Below are positions 35,576-44,278 of a stretch of DNA of 64,000 nucleotides, piece by piece. The DNA comes from an uncultured Sutterella sp. GTDB lineage: Bacteria; Pseudomonadota; Gammaproteobacteria; Burkholderiales; Burkholderiaceae_F. Made by a program: the position numbers and the translations under genes. Under the pieces are notes generated by a model. It had not been told where the DNA came from and made no database searches. It worked only from the letters and a program-made list of their open reading frames with translations. The stretch spans positions 1-64,000 of the forward strand of contig CAJKAP010000006.1 in the NCBI GenBank assembly GCA_905197905.1. The letters run 5' to 3'. Position 1 is the first letter of the stretch. Each line of letters starts with the position of its first letter.

Positions 35576-37270
35576 TTACTTCTGTTCAAGTTTTGCCTTG
35601 AGCAAAGCACCCAGGCTGGTCGTACCAGCGGAAGCGTCTTCTTCGCTATTCAAGCGATCGAGAGCATCACGGGCTTCCACAGCATCCTTAGCCTTGATGG
35701 AGAGCTGGATGTTGCGGTTCTTACGATCAACGCTAAGAACCAGAGCTTCAACTTCCTGACCTTCAGACAAACGAGTGGAGGCATCTTCAACACGTTCAGA
35801 AGCGATTTCGCTCACGCGCAAGTAACCTTCAACGTCGTTACCCAAATCGATCACAGCGCCCTTGGCGTCGACGGACTTAACGGTACCGTTGACAACGCTG
35901 CCCTTGTCGTGTTCGCTCACAAAATTGGAGAACGGATCACCAGAGAGCTGCTTAATACCCAAGGAGATGCGTTCGCGTTCGGTATCGATACCGAGCACGA
36001 CAGCTTCAACTTCATCACCCTTCTTGTATTGGCGAACGGCATCTTCACCGGATTCGTTCCAGGAAAGGTCAGAGAGGTGAACGAGACCATCGATGCCACC
36101 AGGCAAGCCAATGAACACACCGAAATCGGTGATGGACTTGATTTGACCGCTAACCTTTTCGCCCTTCTTATGGGACTGAGCGAAATCTTCCCAAGGATTC
36201 GGCTTGCACTGCTTCATGCCGAGAGAGATGCGACGACGATCTTCATCGATGTCGAGAACCATGACTTCCACTTCTTCGTTCAACTGAACGATCTTGCGAG
36301 GATCAACATTCTTGTTGGTCCAATCCATTTCAGAAACGTGGACGAGACCTTCGATGCCAGCTTCAACTTCAACGAAGGCACCGTAGTCGGTGATATTCGT
36401 GACCTTGCCGAAGAGGCGAGTACCCTGCGGGTAGCGGCGAGCAATACCGAGCCACGGGTCTTCACCCAACTGCTTGAGCCCCAAGCTGACGCGATTCTTT
36501 TCCTTGTCGAACTTAAGCACTTTGGCTTCGAGTTCCTGGCCAACCTGCACAACTTCACCGGGATGGCGCACACGACGCCATGCGAGGTCGGTGATGTGTA
36601 ACAAGCCATCAATACCGCCCAAGTCAACGAAAGCACCGTAGTCAGTGATGTTCTTGACGATACCCTTGACGATAGCGCCTTCCTGCAACGTTTCGAGCAA
36701 CTTGGCGCGTTCTTCGCCCATATTAGCTTCGATAACAGCGCGACGGGAAACAACAACGTTGTTGCGCTTGCGGTCAAGCTTGATAACTTTGAATTCGAAG
36801 GTCTTACCTTCATACGGCGTCGTATCCTTGACGGGGCGGGTATCCACGAGGGAACCCGGCAAGAAGGCACGGATGCCGTTGGTCATGACGGTCAAACCGC
36901 CCTTGACCTTGCCCGTAACCGTACCGGTAACGAGTTCACCGGATTCGAGAGCCTGTTCGAGGTTCATCCAGGCAGCAAGGCGCTTGGCCTTGTCGCGGCT
37001 GAGGATGGTATCGCCGTAGCCGTTTTCAACGGATTCAATAGCGACGGAGATGAAGTCGCCCGGCTGAACGTCGATTTCGCCGAGGTCGTTCTTGAATTCT
37101 TCGACAGGCACATAAGCTTCGCTCTTGAGGCCGGCGTTCACAACCACGAAGTTGTGTTCAACGCGGACAACTTCAGCGGTAATAACAGAACCAGGACGCA
37201 TCGTCTGGTTGGTTTCGCTAGCGGCAAAGAGCTCGGCGAAGGATTCGGGCTTGTTGGTTTCGTTGGTCAT
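35576..37270 (-). CDS. rpsA: Ribosomal protein S1
   Basis: Brings mRNA to the small subunit. The 564-residue product holds six S1 domains: two N-terminal ribosome-binding ones and four RNA-binding ones with repeated ITDYGAFVxLxGGIDGLxHxSDLxW motifs. The start is the ATG at 37270 (MTNETNKPES). There is no Shine-Dalgarno: the leader has a T-rich run just before the ATG, as in autoregulated rpsA leaders. It lies after cmk and before ihfB. The last domain is partly degenerate, as usual. Confidence 0.96.
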   Translation of the reverse strand: MTNETNKPESFAELFAASETNQTMRPGSVITAEVVRVEHNFVVVNAGLKSEAYVPVEEFKNDLGEIDVQPGDFISVAIESVENGYGDTILSRDKAKRLAAWMNLEQALESGELVTGTVTGKVKGGLTVMTNGIRAFLPGSLVDTRPVKDTTPYEGKTFEFKVIKLDRKRNNVVVSRRAVIEANMGEERAKLLETLQEGAIVKGIVKNITDYGAFVDLGGIDGLLHITDLAWRRVRHPGEVVQVGQELEAKVLKFDKEKNRVSLGLKQLGEDPWLGIARRYPQGTRLFGKVTNITDYGAFVEVEAGIEGLVHVSEMDWTNKNVDPRKIVQLNEEVEVMVLDIDEDRRRISLGMKQCKPNPWEDFAQSHKKGEKVSGQIKSITDFGVFIGLPGGIDGLVHLSDLSWNESGEDAVRQYKKGDEVEAVVLGIDTERERISLGIKQLSGDPFSNFVSEHDKGSVVNGTVKSVDAKGAVIDLGNDVEGYLRVSEIASERVEDASTRLSEGQEVEALVLSVDRKNRNIQLSIKAKDAVEARDALDRLNSEEDASAGTTSLGALLKAKLEQK

Positions 37271-37324
37271 TGTAAAAAAAGAAAAAAAACACACCCGCCA
37301 CACTATTGCTTTGGGTGGAGTTGA

Positions 37325-37352
37325 TAAAAACGCCGTCTCGTGGGGAGACGGC
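37325..37352 (-). terminator. Terminator or attenuator in the rpsA leader
   Basis: On the minus strand GCCGTCTC-CCCAC-GAGACGGC is followed by GTTTTTATC, 55 bases ahead of the rpsA start and after cmk. No promoter is visible after it, so it may attenuate rpsA rather than simply end cmk. Confidence 0.7.
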
Positions 37353-37385
37353 ACGAAAAAAATAGGAATTTGTTATTTTAAGGCA

Positions 37386-38051
37386 TTAAGCTTTTTCATT
37401 CCACCAACAGAGGATTTTTTTTACAACCTCATCAATACCCATTTCTGAAGTATCAAGGAGTTTTGCATCCTCTGCTGGTTTCAAGGGGGCGGTTGCCCGA
37501 TGGGAGTCTCGCTCATCACGGGCAACTAGGTCTGCAGTAATTGCATCCAAATCTGCTTCTTCACCGCGAGCAATCAGTTGCTTGTAGCGACGCTCTGCCC
37601 GAACGCGAGCCGAAGCAGTCATAAAGACTTTCAATGTAGCCTGAGGGAAAATCACTGTCCCCATATCGCGTCCATCTGCGACTAATCCAGGAAGTTGAGC
37701 TGCCTTGACTTGTAAAGTCGTCAACCCTTGGCGAACTCCAGGTACCGTTGCTACGCGACTTGTCGCAGCACTCACTTCTTCACTACGAATGGCTGTTGTG
37801 ATATCTTCGTTGTCCAAGAAAATTCGACCGTCAACAAAGCGAGGAGCAAGCGATTTAGTCAGCTGAGTGAGCGCTCCCTCATCGTCTAATGCCACCTTAT
37901 CACGCAGGGCCGCGTAAGTCGCAATACGGTAAAGTGCGCCACTATCCAAATAGTGGAAACCCAAAGCATTGGCAAGACGTTCGGCAATCGTCCCCTTCCC
38001 GCTGGCCGCAGGACCATCGAGAGTGATAACGGGAATCTGTTGTGTCGTCAT
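37386..38051 (-). CDS. cmk: Cytidylate kinase
   Basis: Phosphorylates CMP and dCMP. The 221-residue product has the P-loop TLDGPAASGKGTIA, DSGALYR, the NMP-insert VSAATSRVATVPGVRQ and DGRDMGTV. It starts nine bases after hisC ends; in most relatives tyrA and aroA would lie between. Confidence 0.97.
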   Translation of the reverse strand: MTTQQIPVITLDGPAASGKGTIAERLANALGFHYLDSGALYRIATYAALRDKVALDDEGALTQLTKSLAPRFVDGRIFLDNEDITTAIRSEEVSAATSRVATVPGVRQGLTTLQVKAAQLPGLVADGRDMGTVIFPQATLKVFMTASARVRAERRYKQLIARGEEADLDAITADLVARDERDSHRATAPLKPAEDAKLLDTSEMGIDEVVKKILCWWNEKA

Positions 38052-38060
38052 GTTAGTTCC

Positions 38061-39191
38061 TTATTCTTCGCGATAACCATGACGTAACAAACGCATCGTC
38101 ACGAAGAACACATCAAGTAAGCACGCCATGTCCTGGGACTTGCCAATACTCACACGAATCCAATTGTCCAATCCGTAGCTCTTTAACGAACGCACAAGAA
38201 TCCCTGCTTCACGTAAACGCTTGATCATGGTTGGCGCATCAGGCACCTCGAACATGACGAAATTTGTCTGCGAGGGGATGTACTTCACCCCCATACGCTC
38301 GAGTTCGTTTTCAAAGTTTTCACGCTCTTTTTGGTTGTTCGCCACGGTTTGATTCAAGAAGGATTCATCTTCAAGAACAGCAAGAGCAGCCACTTGTGCT
38401 AAACGGTTGACATTGAAGGGACCTCGGATACGGTTCAGAGTTTCAATGATCGTCGCGTTAGCAACCCCATAGCCCACACGGAACCCTGCAAGACCATAGG
38501 CTTTACTGAAAGTACGAGTAATGAGTACATTGGGGAACTGTTCAATGAGCGTATCAGGATCCTCAAAAGCCGTTTTTGTTGCAAATTCTTGATAGGCTTC
38601 GTCAAGCACAACAAGCACGTCTGACGGGATTTGCTCGAGTGTAGCATGGAGTTCGGCCTTGTCGAGCAACAACCCAGTAGGGTTATTCGGATTGGTTAAA
38701 AACACCACACCTGTATTTGGCACTTGTGCCTCTTTGAGGATAGCCACCAAGTCGTACCCAAAATCATCTTTCACAGGCACTTCCACGCAGGTCGCCCCAC
38801 GCGCTTGAGAAACAAGATGGTAAACCGAGAAGCTGTATTGAGAGTAAACTGCACGCTTCCCTGGTTCCAAGTAGGCTGACGCTACAAGGCTCAAGAGCTC
38901 ATCGGAGCCATTGCCGTGGATAACTTGGTCTGGGGAAATGTAAAGATGTTCAGCAACTGCCTTTCTCAATGCAGAAACGCTCCCGTCAGGATAACGGTTC
39001 ATACGAGTGAGCTCTTCTGTGACTGCTTTTTTCGCCGCCTCAGAAACGCCTAGCGGATTTTCGTTGGCGTTGAGTAACATCAAACGTTCAGTCTTGATCC
39101 CAATTTCTTTGGCAATCTCTGACAAAGGTTTACCCGCATCATAGGGGTCAATCTGCGCTACATAATCTACAGCTTTTGGAAAATTTTCCAC
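38061..39191 (-). CDS. hisC: Histidinol-phosphate/aromatic aminotransferase
   Basis: PLP enzyme of about 376 residues, with LNANENPLG, GNGSDELL, NPNNPTG, DEAYQEF, the Schiff-base Lys in TRTFSKAYGLAG and the Arg in RVSIG. The second hisC of Betaproteobacteria sits in this aromatic cluster and is often assumed to transaminate phenylpyruvate-type substrates. I choose the GTG at 39191, preceded by GAGAGAGGG; a TTG at 39209 overlapping the pheA stop is the alternative. Confidence 0.9.
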   Translation of the reverse strand: MENFPKAVDYVAQIDPYDAGKPLSEIAKEIGIKTERLMLLNANENPLGVSEAAKKAVTEELTRMNRYPDGSVSALRKAVAEHLYISPDQVIHGNGSDELLSLVASAYLEPGKRAVYSQYSFSVYHLVSQARGATCVEVPVKDDFGYDLVAILKEAQVPNTGVVFLTNPNNPTGLLLDKAELHATLEQIPSDVLVVLDEAYQEFATKTAFEDPDTLIEQFPNVLITRTFSKAYGLAGFRVGYGVANATIIETLNRIRGPFNVNRLAQVAALAVLEDESFLNQTVANNQKERENFENELERMGVKYIPSQTNFVMFEVPDAPTMIKRLREAGILVRSLKSYGLDNWIRVSIGKSQDMACLLDVFFVTMRLLRHGYREE

Positions 39192-39205
39192 AATAAAACC
39201 CTCTC

Positions 39206-40066
39206 TCAACTTACTCTGCCATCAAGGACAGGATAAGAGCCAAAACAACGATAAAAATCTGCAGTCTTTTCGACCTTTTGAAGGGCGCTTTGAACAGCCT
39301 TGTCCTCAAGCTTTCCTTCTACGTCAATATAAAAATTGTAGTCCCAAGTTCCGTTTCTCGCAGGGCGTGATTCGATACGCACCATCTGCACACCATACTC
39401 TGCAAAGTACGAAATCACGTCGTAGAGGGCGCCAGGACGGTTGGGCACAGAAAACACGATGCTTGTTTTCCACTTAGTAACTTTTGCCTGAGGGAATCTG
39501 CCGGCGTGGGCACTCATCAAGAAAAAACGTGTTTGATTACTTATGCCATCTTGAATCGCTGGCGCAAGAATATTGACACCATAAATATCTGCTGCGCGAG
39601 CAGCCGCGATGCCTGCAGCTCCACTTTCATTTGCCGCTCTACGAGCACCTTCTGCATTAGAAGTAACAGGAACCTGTTGCGCTTGGGGAACGTGCTCATA
39701 CAACCAGTGTTCGCACTGTGCTAAAGCCTGGGGATGTGCATAAATCGTTTGAACTTCTTCAAGCGATCGCTCTTTGCCCATCAGATTATGAATAACTGGT
39801 ACCGTTACTTCGGCCACAATCATTAGTGTGGTGTTGAGCAGAAGATCCATTGCATGGGTAACTGTGCCATTTGTATTATTTTCAATGGCAATGACTCCCC
39901 CCTGAGCTCGTCCTATTTCTACAGATTCCAGCACCGCATCGAAAGTCGTACACGGCAAGCGTGGCTCTTCAGAAGGAAAAAGCTTTAACACTGCCTCTTC
40001 TGAAAACGTCCCTTCTGGACCAAGATAGGCAATAGGTAGAGGGCTCAGAGTTGCTTCGTTAGCCAT
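39206..40066 (-). CDS. pheA: Prephenate dehydratase, no chorismate mutase
   Basis: Makes phenylpyruvate. The 286-residue product starts almost directly with the dehydratase domain (IAYLGPEGTFSEEA), has the catalytic SNAEGARRA... and QDGISNQTRFFL motifs, and ends in an ACT domain with PNRPGALYDVISYFAEYGVQMVRIESRP for Phe feedback. The ~90-residue chorismate mutase domain that precedes it in the usual betaproteobacterial bifunctional PheA is absent. Overlaps serC by eight bases, so translation is coupled. Confidence 0.93.
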   Translation of the reverse strand: MANEATLSPLPIAYLGPEGTFSEEAVLKLFPSEEPRLPCTTFDAVLESVEIGRAQGGVIAIENNTNGTVTHAMDLLLNTTLMIVAEVTVPVIHNLMGKERSLEEVQTIYAHPQALAQCEHWLYEHVPQAQQVPVTSNAEGARRAANESGAAGIAAARAADIYGVNILAPAIQDGISNQTRFFLMSAHAGRFPQAKVTKWKTSIVFSVPNRPGALYDVISYFAEYGVQMVRIESRPARNGTWDYNFYIDVEGKLEDKAVQSALQKVEKTADFYRCFGSYPVLDGRVS

Positions 40067-41141
40067 GACGTTGATAAAACTCCGTCAAGAATTTCGCTAA
40101 TGCGTCAGCACCTTCTTGTGGCATGGCGTTATAGAGCGAGGCACGCATACCACCACGAGTGCTATAGCCACTTAAGTTATAGAGTCCTGCCTGAATCGCT
40201 TCTGCCAAGAAAAGCTGTTCGAGGGCTTCCGTTTCTAAGCGGAACACAATGTTAATGCGAGAGCGGATAGCTGGCGGCTGCAAGTCAAGATAGAAGTCCG
40301 ACATGTTATCGAGCGCACTATAAACGGTGCAGGAGCGCTTTTGTGCACGTTCAGCCATCACTTCTACTCCACCTTCTTCCTGAACCCAGCGAGACACTAA
40401 GAGCGCCGTGTAAATTGCAACCACGGGAGGAGTATTCGGAATACTGCCTGTTTGCGCGTAAACCTTCCAACTCAGCAGTTCTGGAATCTTAGCGCTGATC
40501 GAGCCATACAGCTCGCGACGTACAATGACCATCGTGGCCCCAGCCGTTCCCATATTTTTCTGCAAAGCCGCAAAAACGCAAGCATGACGAGACCAGTCGA
40601 TCTGGCGAGTCAAGATATTGCTCGACATATCAGCGACCAAAACTGCATCACCTAAATCCACGTTGGGAGATGTCTGGAATTCTTTTCCATCCACCGTTTC
40701 ATTGTCGCAATAGAACACAAAATCAGTGCCCTTCGTTGCCACTAACTTGTCAGAGGGAAGCTTTTTGTCATCGCCATTCCAAAGCACATAGGCTCTCGAG
40801 ATGCGGTCAGCTTCGCGATAAGCGAGCAACGACCAGAGTCCCGTAATAATGTAGGCCCCACGGCAACCTTGCGTGCACAAATTCAGCGGAACAGCGGAAA
40901 ATTGCATTGATCCGCCACCAGGACAAAACAGAATGTCAAATTCTGGAGGAATGTCCAGCAAATGGCGTACACGCGCAGTCAACTCTTCAACGATATTGCC
41001 AAAGAGTTGGCTACGGTGTCCAAGTTCATAGAGCGAATAACCGCTCCCTTCGCAATTTGTGATTGCCTTAAGCAACTCTTCTTGCACACTGGGTGCAAGA
41101 AAGGTTGGGCCGGCGGAAAAATTAAAGCCAGGTTTATCCAT
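40059..41141 (-). CDS. serC: Phosphoserine aminotransferase SerC
   Basis: PLP enzyme for serine (and pyridoxine) synthesis. The 360-residue product has FSAGPTFLA, PGGGSMQF, ADMSSN, the Schiff-base Lys in ALQKNMGTAG and TPPVVAIY. AGGGGATT precedes the ATG at 41141; a GTG one codon earlier also fits. Follows gyrA by 53 bases. Confidence 0.97.
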   Translation of the reverse strand: MDKPGFNFSAGPTFLAPSVQEELLKAITNCEGSGYSLYELGHRSQLFGNIVEELTARVRHLLDIPPEFDILFCPGGGSMQFSAVPLNLCTQGCRGAYIITGLWSLLAYREADRISRAYVLWNGDDKKLPSDKLVATKGTDFVFYCDNETVDGKEFQTSPNVDLGDAVLVADMSSNILTRQIDWSRHACVFAALQKNMGTAGATMVIVRRELYGSISAKIPELLSWKVYAQTGSIPNTPPVVAIYTALLVSRWVQEEGGVEVMAERAQKRSCTVYSALDNMSDFYLDLQPPAIRSRINIVFRLETEALEQLFLAEAIQAGLYNLSGYSTRGGMRASLYNAMPQEGADALAKFLTEFYQRHG

Positions 41142-41194
41142 CACTCAATCCCCTTGCACCAATGTGTATAAAGACGCAAAGCTATGTGTAGTTG

Positions 41195-43975
41195 TTATTT
41201 ACCTGTCGAATCGTCGTCAGAAGATTCGTCGCTTCCATCAAGCTCCAAATCATCACCTAAAGGAGTATCTTCGTCCTCGATTTCATCAACAGCGGTTGGA
41301 GTATCTGCATCTTCGGGCACTTCAATGTCCAGATGCTCGATTTCTTCATTCTCATCAGTACGTTCAGCACGGCGGATAGAAGCCACCGTATCATCGCCCA
41401 AGTTGATGAGGCGGACGCCTTGAGCGGTGCGGCTATAGACCGACACCTCATTAGCACGCGTACGCACCACCTTACCACTCTTACTGAGGATCATAATGTC
41501 ATCATCTTCCTTCACGAGCGCAGCAGAAACAACGTTACCGTTACGTTCCGAAGTGGAAATGGCAATCAAGCCCTGACCTCCGCGACCGTGTCGGGAGTAT
41601 TCGCTCACCAGAGTTCGCTTCCCATAGCCATTTTCCGTGGCGGTCAACACGTAATCCGTGTCGTTATCTGTCACCAAGAGAGAGACGACCTTTTGACCTT
41701 CCTTCAAGCGCATACCGCGCACACCGTGCGCCGTACGACCCATGCTACGCACATTGCCCTCATCAAAACGCACACATTTACCCACATCACTGAAGAGCAT
41801 CACATCGTGGTGGCCATGAGTAATAGCAACACCAATCAGGTGTTCTTCGGGTTCGAGCTGAATAGCATTGATACCACGCAAGCGAGCGTTGCGGAAAAGC
41901 GTCAACTCCGTCTTCTTCACAACGCCGCGGTCCGTTGCCATCAAGAGGTATTGTCCCTCTTCATCAAGACTCTGTACAGGGAGGATGAAGGAAATACGTT
42001 CTTCAGCCTCAAGCGGCAACAAGTTCACAATTGGTCGACCACGTGCATTCGACTTCCCTTCCGGGAGATCAAAGACGTCAATCGGGTACATACGACCCGT
42101 TGTGGAGAAGCACAAAATAATGTCATGCGTATTAGCGATAAAGAGTTCAGAAACTTCGTCATCCTTCGTCATTTCCTGAACTTTACGACCCTTGCCTCCA
42201 CGCATTTGGGCGTTGTAGTCGTCGAGTTCCTGACTCTTAATAAAGCCGCCACGCGAAAGCGTCACAACCATGTCGCGACGCGGGATCAAGTCACGCTTAT
42301 CGAAGTTGGGGTCACCCATCGGATCGATCGTAGAGCGACGTTCATCGCCATACTCTTCGCGAATAGCTTCGAGTTCCTCTCCAATAATCGAGTTGACACG
42401 CTCTGGGCGAGCCAAAATGTCCACGCAGTCAGCGATGCTATGCAACATCTGACGATACTCCTCACGCACGGCATCTTGCTCAAGGCCCGTCAAGCTACGC
42501 AAGTTCATACGCAAAATGCTATCGATCTGCGGACGTGTGAGATAATAGAGGCCATCGGCACGAATACCGCGCGTCATATCCATGTCTTCAGGGTAGAATT
42601 GCTTGATTTCAGCAGGGCTACGATTGAGTAACTCTTCAGACAGGACCATCGGCCAACCACGACCATAGAGCTGATCGGCAGCTTCTTGTGGCGTGCTAGC
42701 CGCGCGGATGATGCGGATGAATTCGTCGAGGTTAGAAAGCGCCACAGCCTGACCTTCTAAGAGGTGCCCCTGATGACGATATTTGTTCAATCGGAAAACT
42801 GTACGACGAGTGACAACTTCACGGCGGTGAGCGATGAAGTGCAAAATCATCTGCTTGAGATTGAGAAGCGTCGGTTGACCATCAACAAGAGCCACCATAT
42901 TCATCCCAAAGCTCTCTTGCATTTGTGTCATCTTGTAGAGGTTGTTGAGTACCACCTCTGGCATTGTGCCTGCCTTCAAGTCAATGCAAATACGGATCTC
43001 GGCGCTCGATTCATCGCGCATTTCCGAGATGCCTTCAATCTTCTTGTCGCGCACTAACTCGTGCATCTTTTCGTACATGATGCGTTTATTGACCATGTAC
43101 GGGATTTCATCAACAACGATACGTGTGCGATCGCGACCAAATTCTTCCAAGTGAGTGCGAGCACGCATCACTACGCGACCACGCCCAGTGCGATATCCTT
43201 CGTGCACGTCATGGATCCCGAAAATAATCCCGCCAGTGGGGAAGTCAGGTGCCGGCATGAATTGAATCAATTCATCAACCGTACAATCGGGATGGTGTAA
43301 ATAGTGCAAGCACGCAGAAACCGTTTCTTTAATGTTGTGGGGAGGAATGTTCGTTGCCATCCCCACAGCAATACCAGAAGAGCCATTAATGAGTAATTGC
43401 GGTAAACGGGTCGGCAAAACAACTGGTTCTTGTTCAGAGTTGTCGAAGTTCGGAACGAAGTCAACGGTATTTTCGTTGATGTCCGCGAGCATTTCGCTTG
43501 CGATTTTCATCAAACGTACTTCCGTATAACGCATAGCAGCAGGACTATCACCGTCGATAGAACCAAAGTTTCCCTGACCATAAATAAGTGGATAACGCAA
43601 CGAGAAAGGTTGCGCCATACGCACCACCGTCATATAAGCCGCACTATCGCCGTGCGGGTGGTACTTACCGAGCACTTCTCCGACCACACGAGCAGATTTC
43701 TTGGTCGGATTGTTATGTGTGTTCTTCAATTCATTCATCGCGTACAGTACGCGACGGTGCACAGGCTTAAAACCATCTCGCACATCTGGTAGCGCTCGGC
43801 CTACGATCACGCTCATGGCGTAATCCAAGTAAGACCGCTTCATTTCGGTCTCAAGAGAAATAGGGAGCAGTTCGTTAGCAACAGAAAGCGGGGAAGACCC
43901 TTCGTCGGATCCGCCGTTCACTTCTTCCATCGCGTCCGCATTCTCCAACTCGTTTTGATTCTCTTTTTCGTCCAT
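41195..43975 (-). CDS. gyrA: DNA gyrase subunit A
   Basis: The 926-residue product has an extra acidic N-terminus (~40 residues), the winged-helix domain with catalytic Tyr150 (AAMRYTEVRL), the coiled coil and the six-bladed C-terminal domain. The GyrA box, normally QRRGGKG, reads QMRGGKG. The quinolone region reads HPHGDSAAYMTVVRMAQ: Ser at the E. coli 83 position is kept, but the Asp87 position is Met115. A 50-residue Asp/Glu-rich tail ends the protein. First gene of the leftward block. Confidence 0.97.
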   Translation of the reverse strand: MDEKENQNELENADAMEEVNGGSDEGSSPLSVANELLPISLETEMKRSYLDYAMSVIVGRALPDVRDGFKPVHRRVLYAMNELKNTHNNPTKKSARVVGEVLGKYHPHGDSAAYMTVVRMAQPFSLRYPLIYGQGNFGSIDGDSPAAMRYTEVRLMKIASEMLADINENTVDFVPNFDNSEQEPVVLPTRLPQLLINGSSGIAVGMATNIPPHNIKETVSACLHYLHHPDCTVDELIQFMPAPDFPTGGIIFGIHDVHEGYRTGRGRVVMRARTHLEEFGRDRTRIVVDEIPYMVNKRIMYEKMHELVRDKKIEGISEMRDESSAEIRICIDLKAGTMPEVVLNNLYKMTQMQESFGMNMVALVDGQPTLLNLKQMILHFIAHRREVVTRRTVFRLNKYRHQGHLLEGQAVALSNLDEFIRIIRAASTPQEAADQLYGRGWPMVLSEELLNRSPAEIKQFYPEDMDMTRGIRADGLYYLTRPQIDSILRMNLRSLTGLEQDAVREEYRQMLHSIADCVDILARPERVNSIIGEELEAIREEYGDERRSTIDPMGDPNFDKRDLIPRRDMVVTLSRGGFIKSQELDDYNAQMRGGKGRKVQEMTKDDEVSELFIANTHDIILCFSTTGRMYPIDVFDLPEGKSNARGRPIVNLLPLEAEERISFILPVQSLDEEGQYLLMATDRGVVKKTELTLFRNARLRGINAIQLEPEEHLIGVAITHGHHDVMLFSDVGKCVRFDEGNVRSMGRTAHGVRGMRLKEGQKVVSLLVTDNDTDYVLTATENGYGKRTLVSEYSRHGRGGQGLIAISTSERNGNVVSAALVKEDDDIMILSKSGKVVRTRANEVSVYSRTAQGVRLINLGDDTVASIRRAERTDENEEIEHLDIEVPEDADTPTAVDEIEDEDTPLGDDLELDGSDESSDDDSTGK

Positions 43976-44278
43976 TTAGGACCCCTTCCGATACTACGTG
44001 AGTAATAAGAAGCAAAAAACTTTGCTTTTAGTGCTTCTTATCACTAAAACATAAAACTGAAACTTGCAAAACTGAGATCTCTGCGCTTTTTTGATCCTTT
44101 TTCGCGCTGATTTTTTATTCAGCCGAGGTAGCTAATTACTCTTCAAAAAAGCGATCTCAATTTTTACATCATGAATAATGGATTCTATCAGGTATTAAGC
44201 CTTCACTTCCAAAGTACAATGTGAGGAAATTGCACTTTTTGCACACATACTCCAAAACTTTGATAAAAGGAATTAGTA
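43976..44278. other. gyrA/amidohydrolase divergent intergenic region
   Basis: 303 bases with no gene. It must hold the gyrA promoter (left) and the amidohydrolase promoter (right; a TACAAT at 44215-44220 is a candidate -10). AAAGGAATTAGTA precedes the rightward start. Nothing else distinctive was seen. Confidence 0.4.

Noticed and set aside
35507..36601. Long open frame opposite rpsA (364 codons)
   Set aside because: Fully inside rpsA/ihfB on the other strand, no family similarity, biased composition from strong rpsA codon use.
37271..37354. rpsA start 28 codons upstream
   Set aside because: The extra codons overlap the hairpin leader and do not resemble S1; MTNETNKPES is the family-like start.
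41333..42631. A long open frame (432 codons) opposite gyrA
   Set aside because: It is fully antisense to a conserved gene, its translation is His/Thr-rich without any domain, and it has no ribosome site. It reflects codon use of gyrA.
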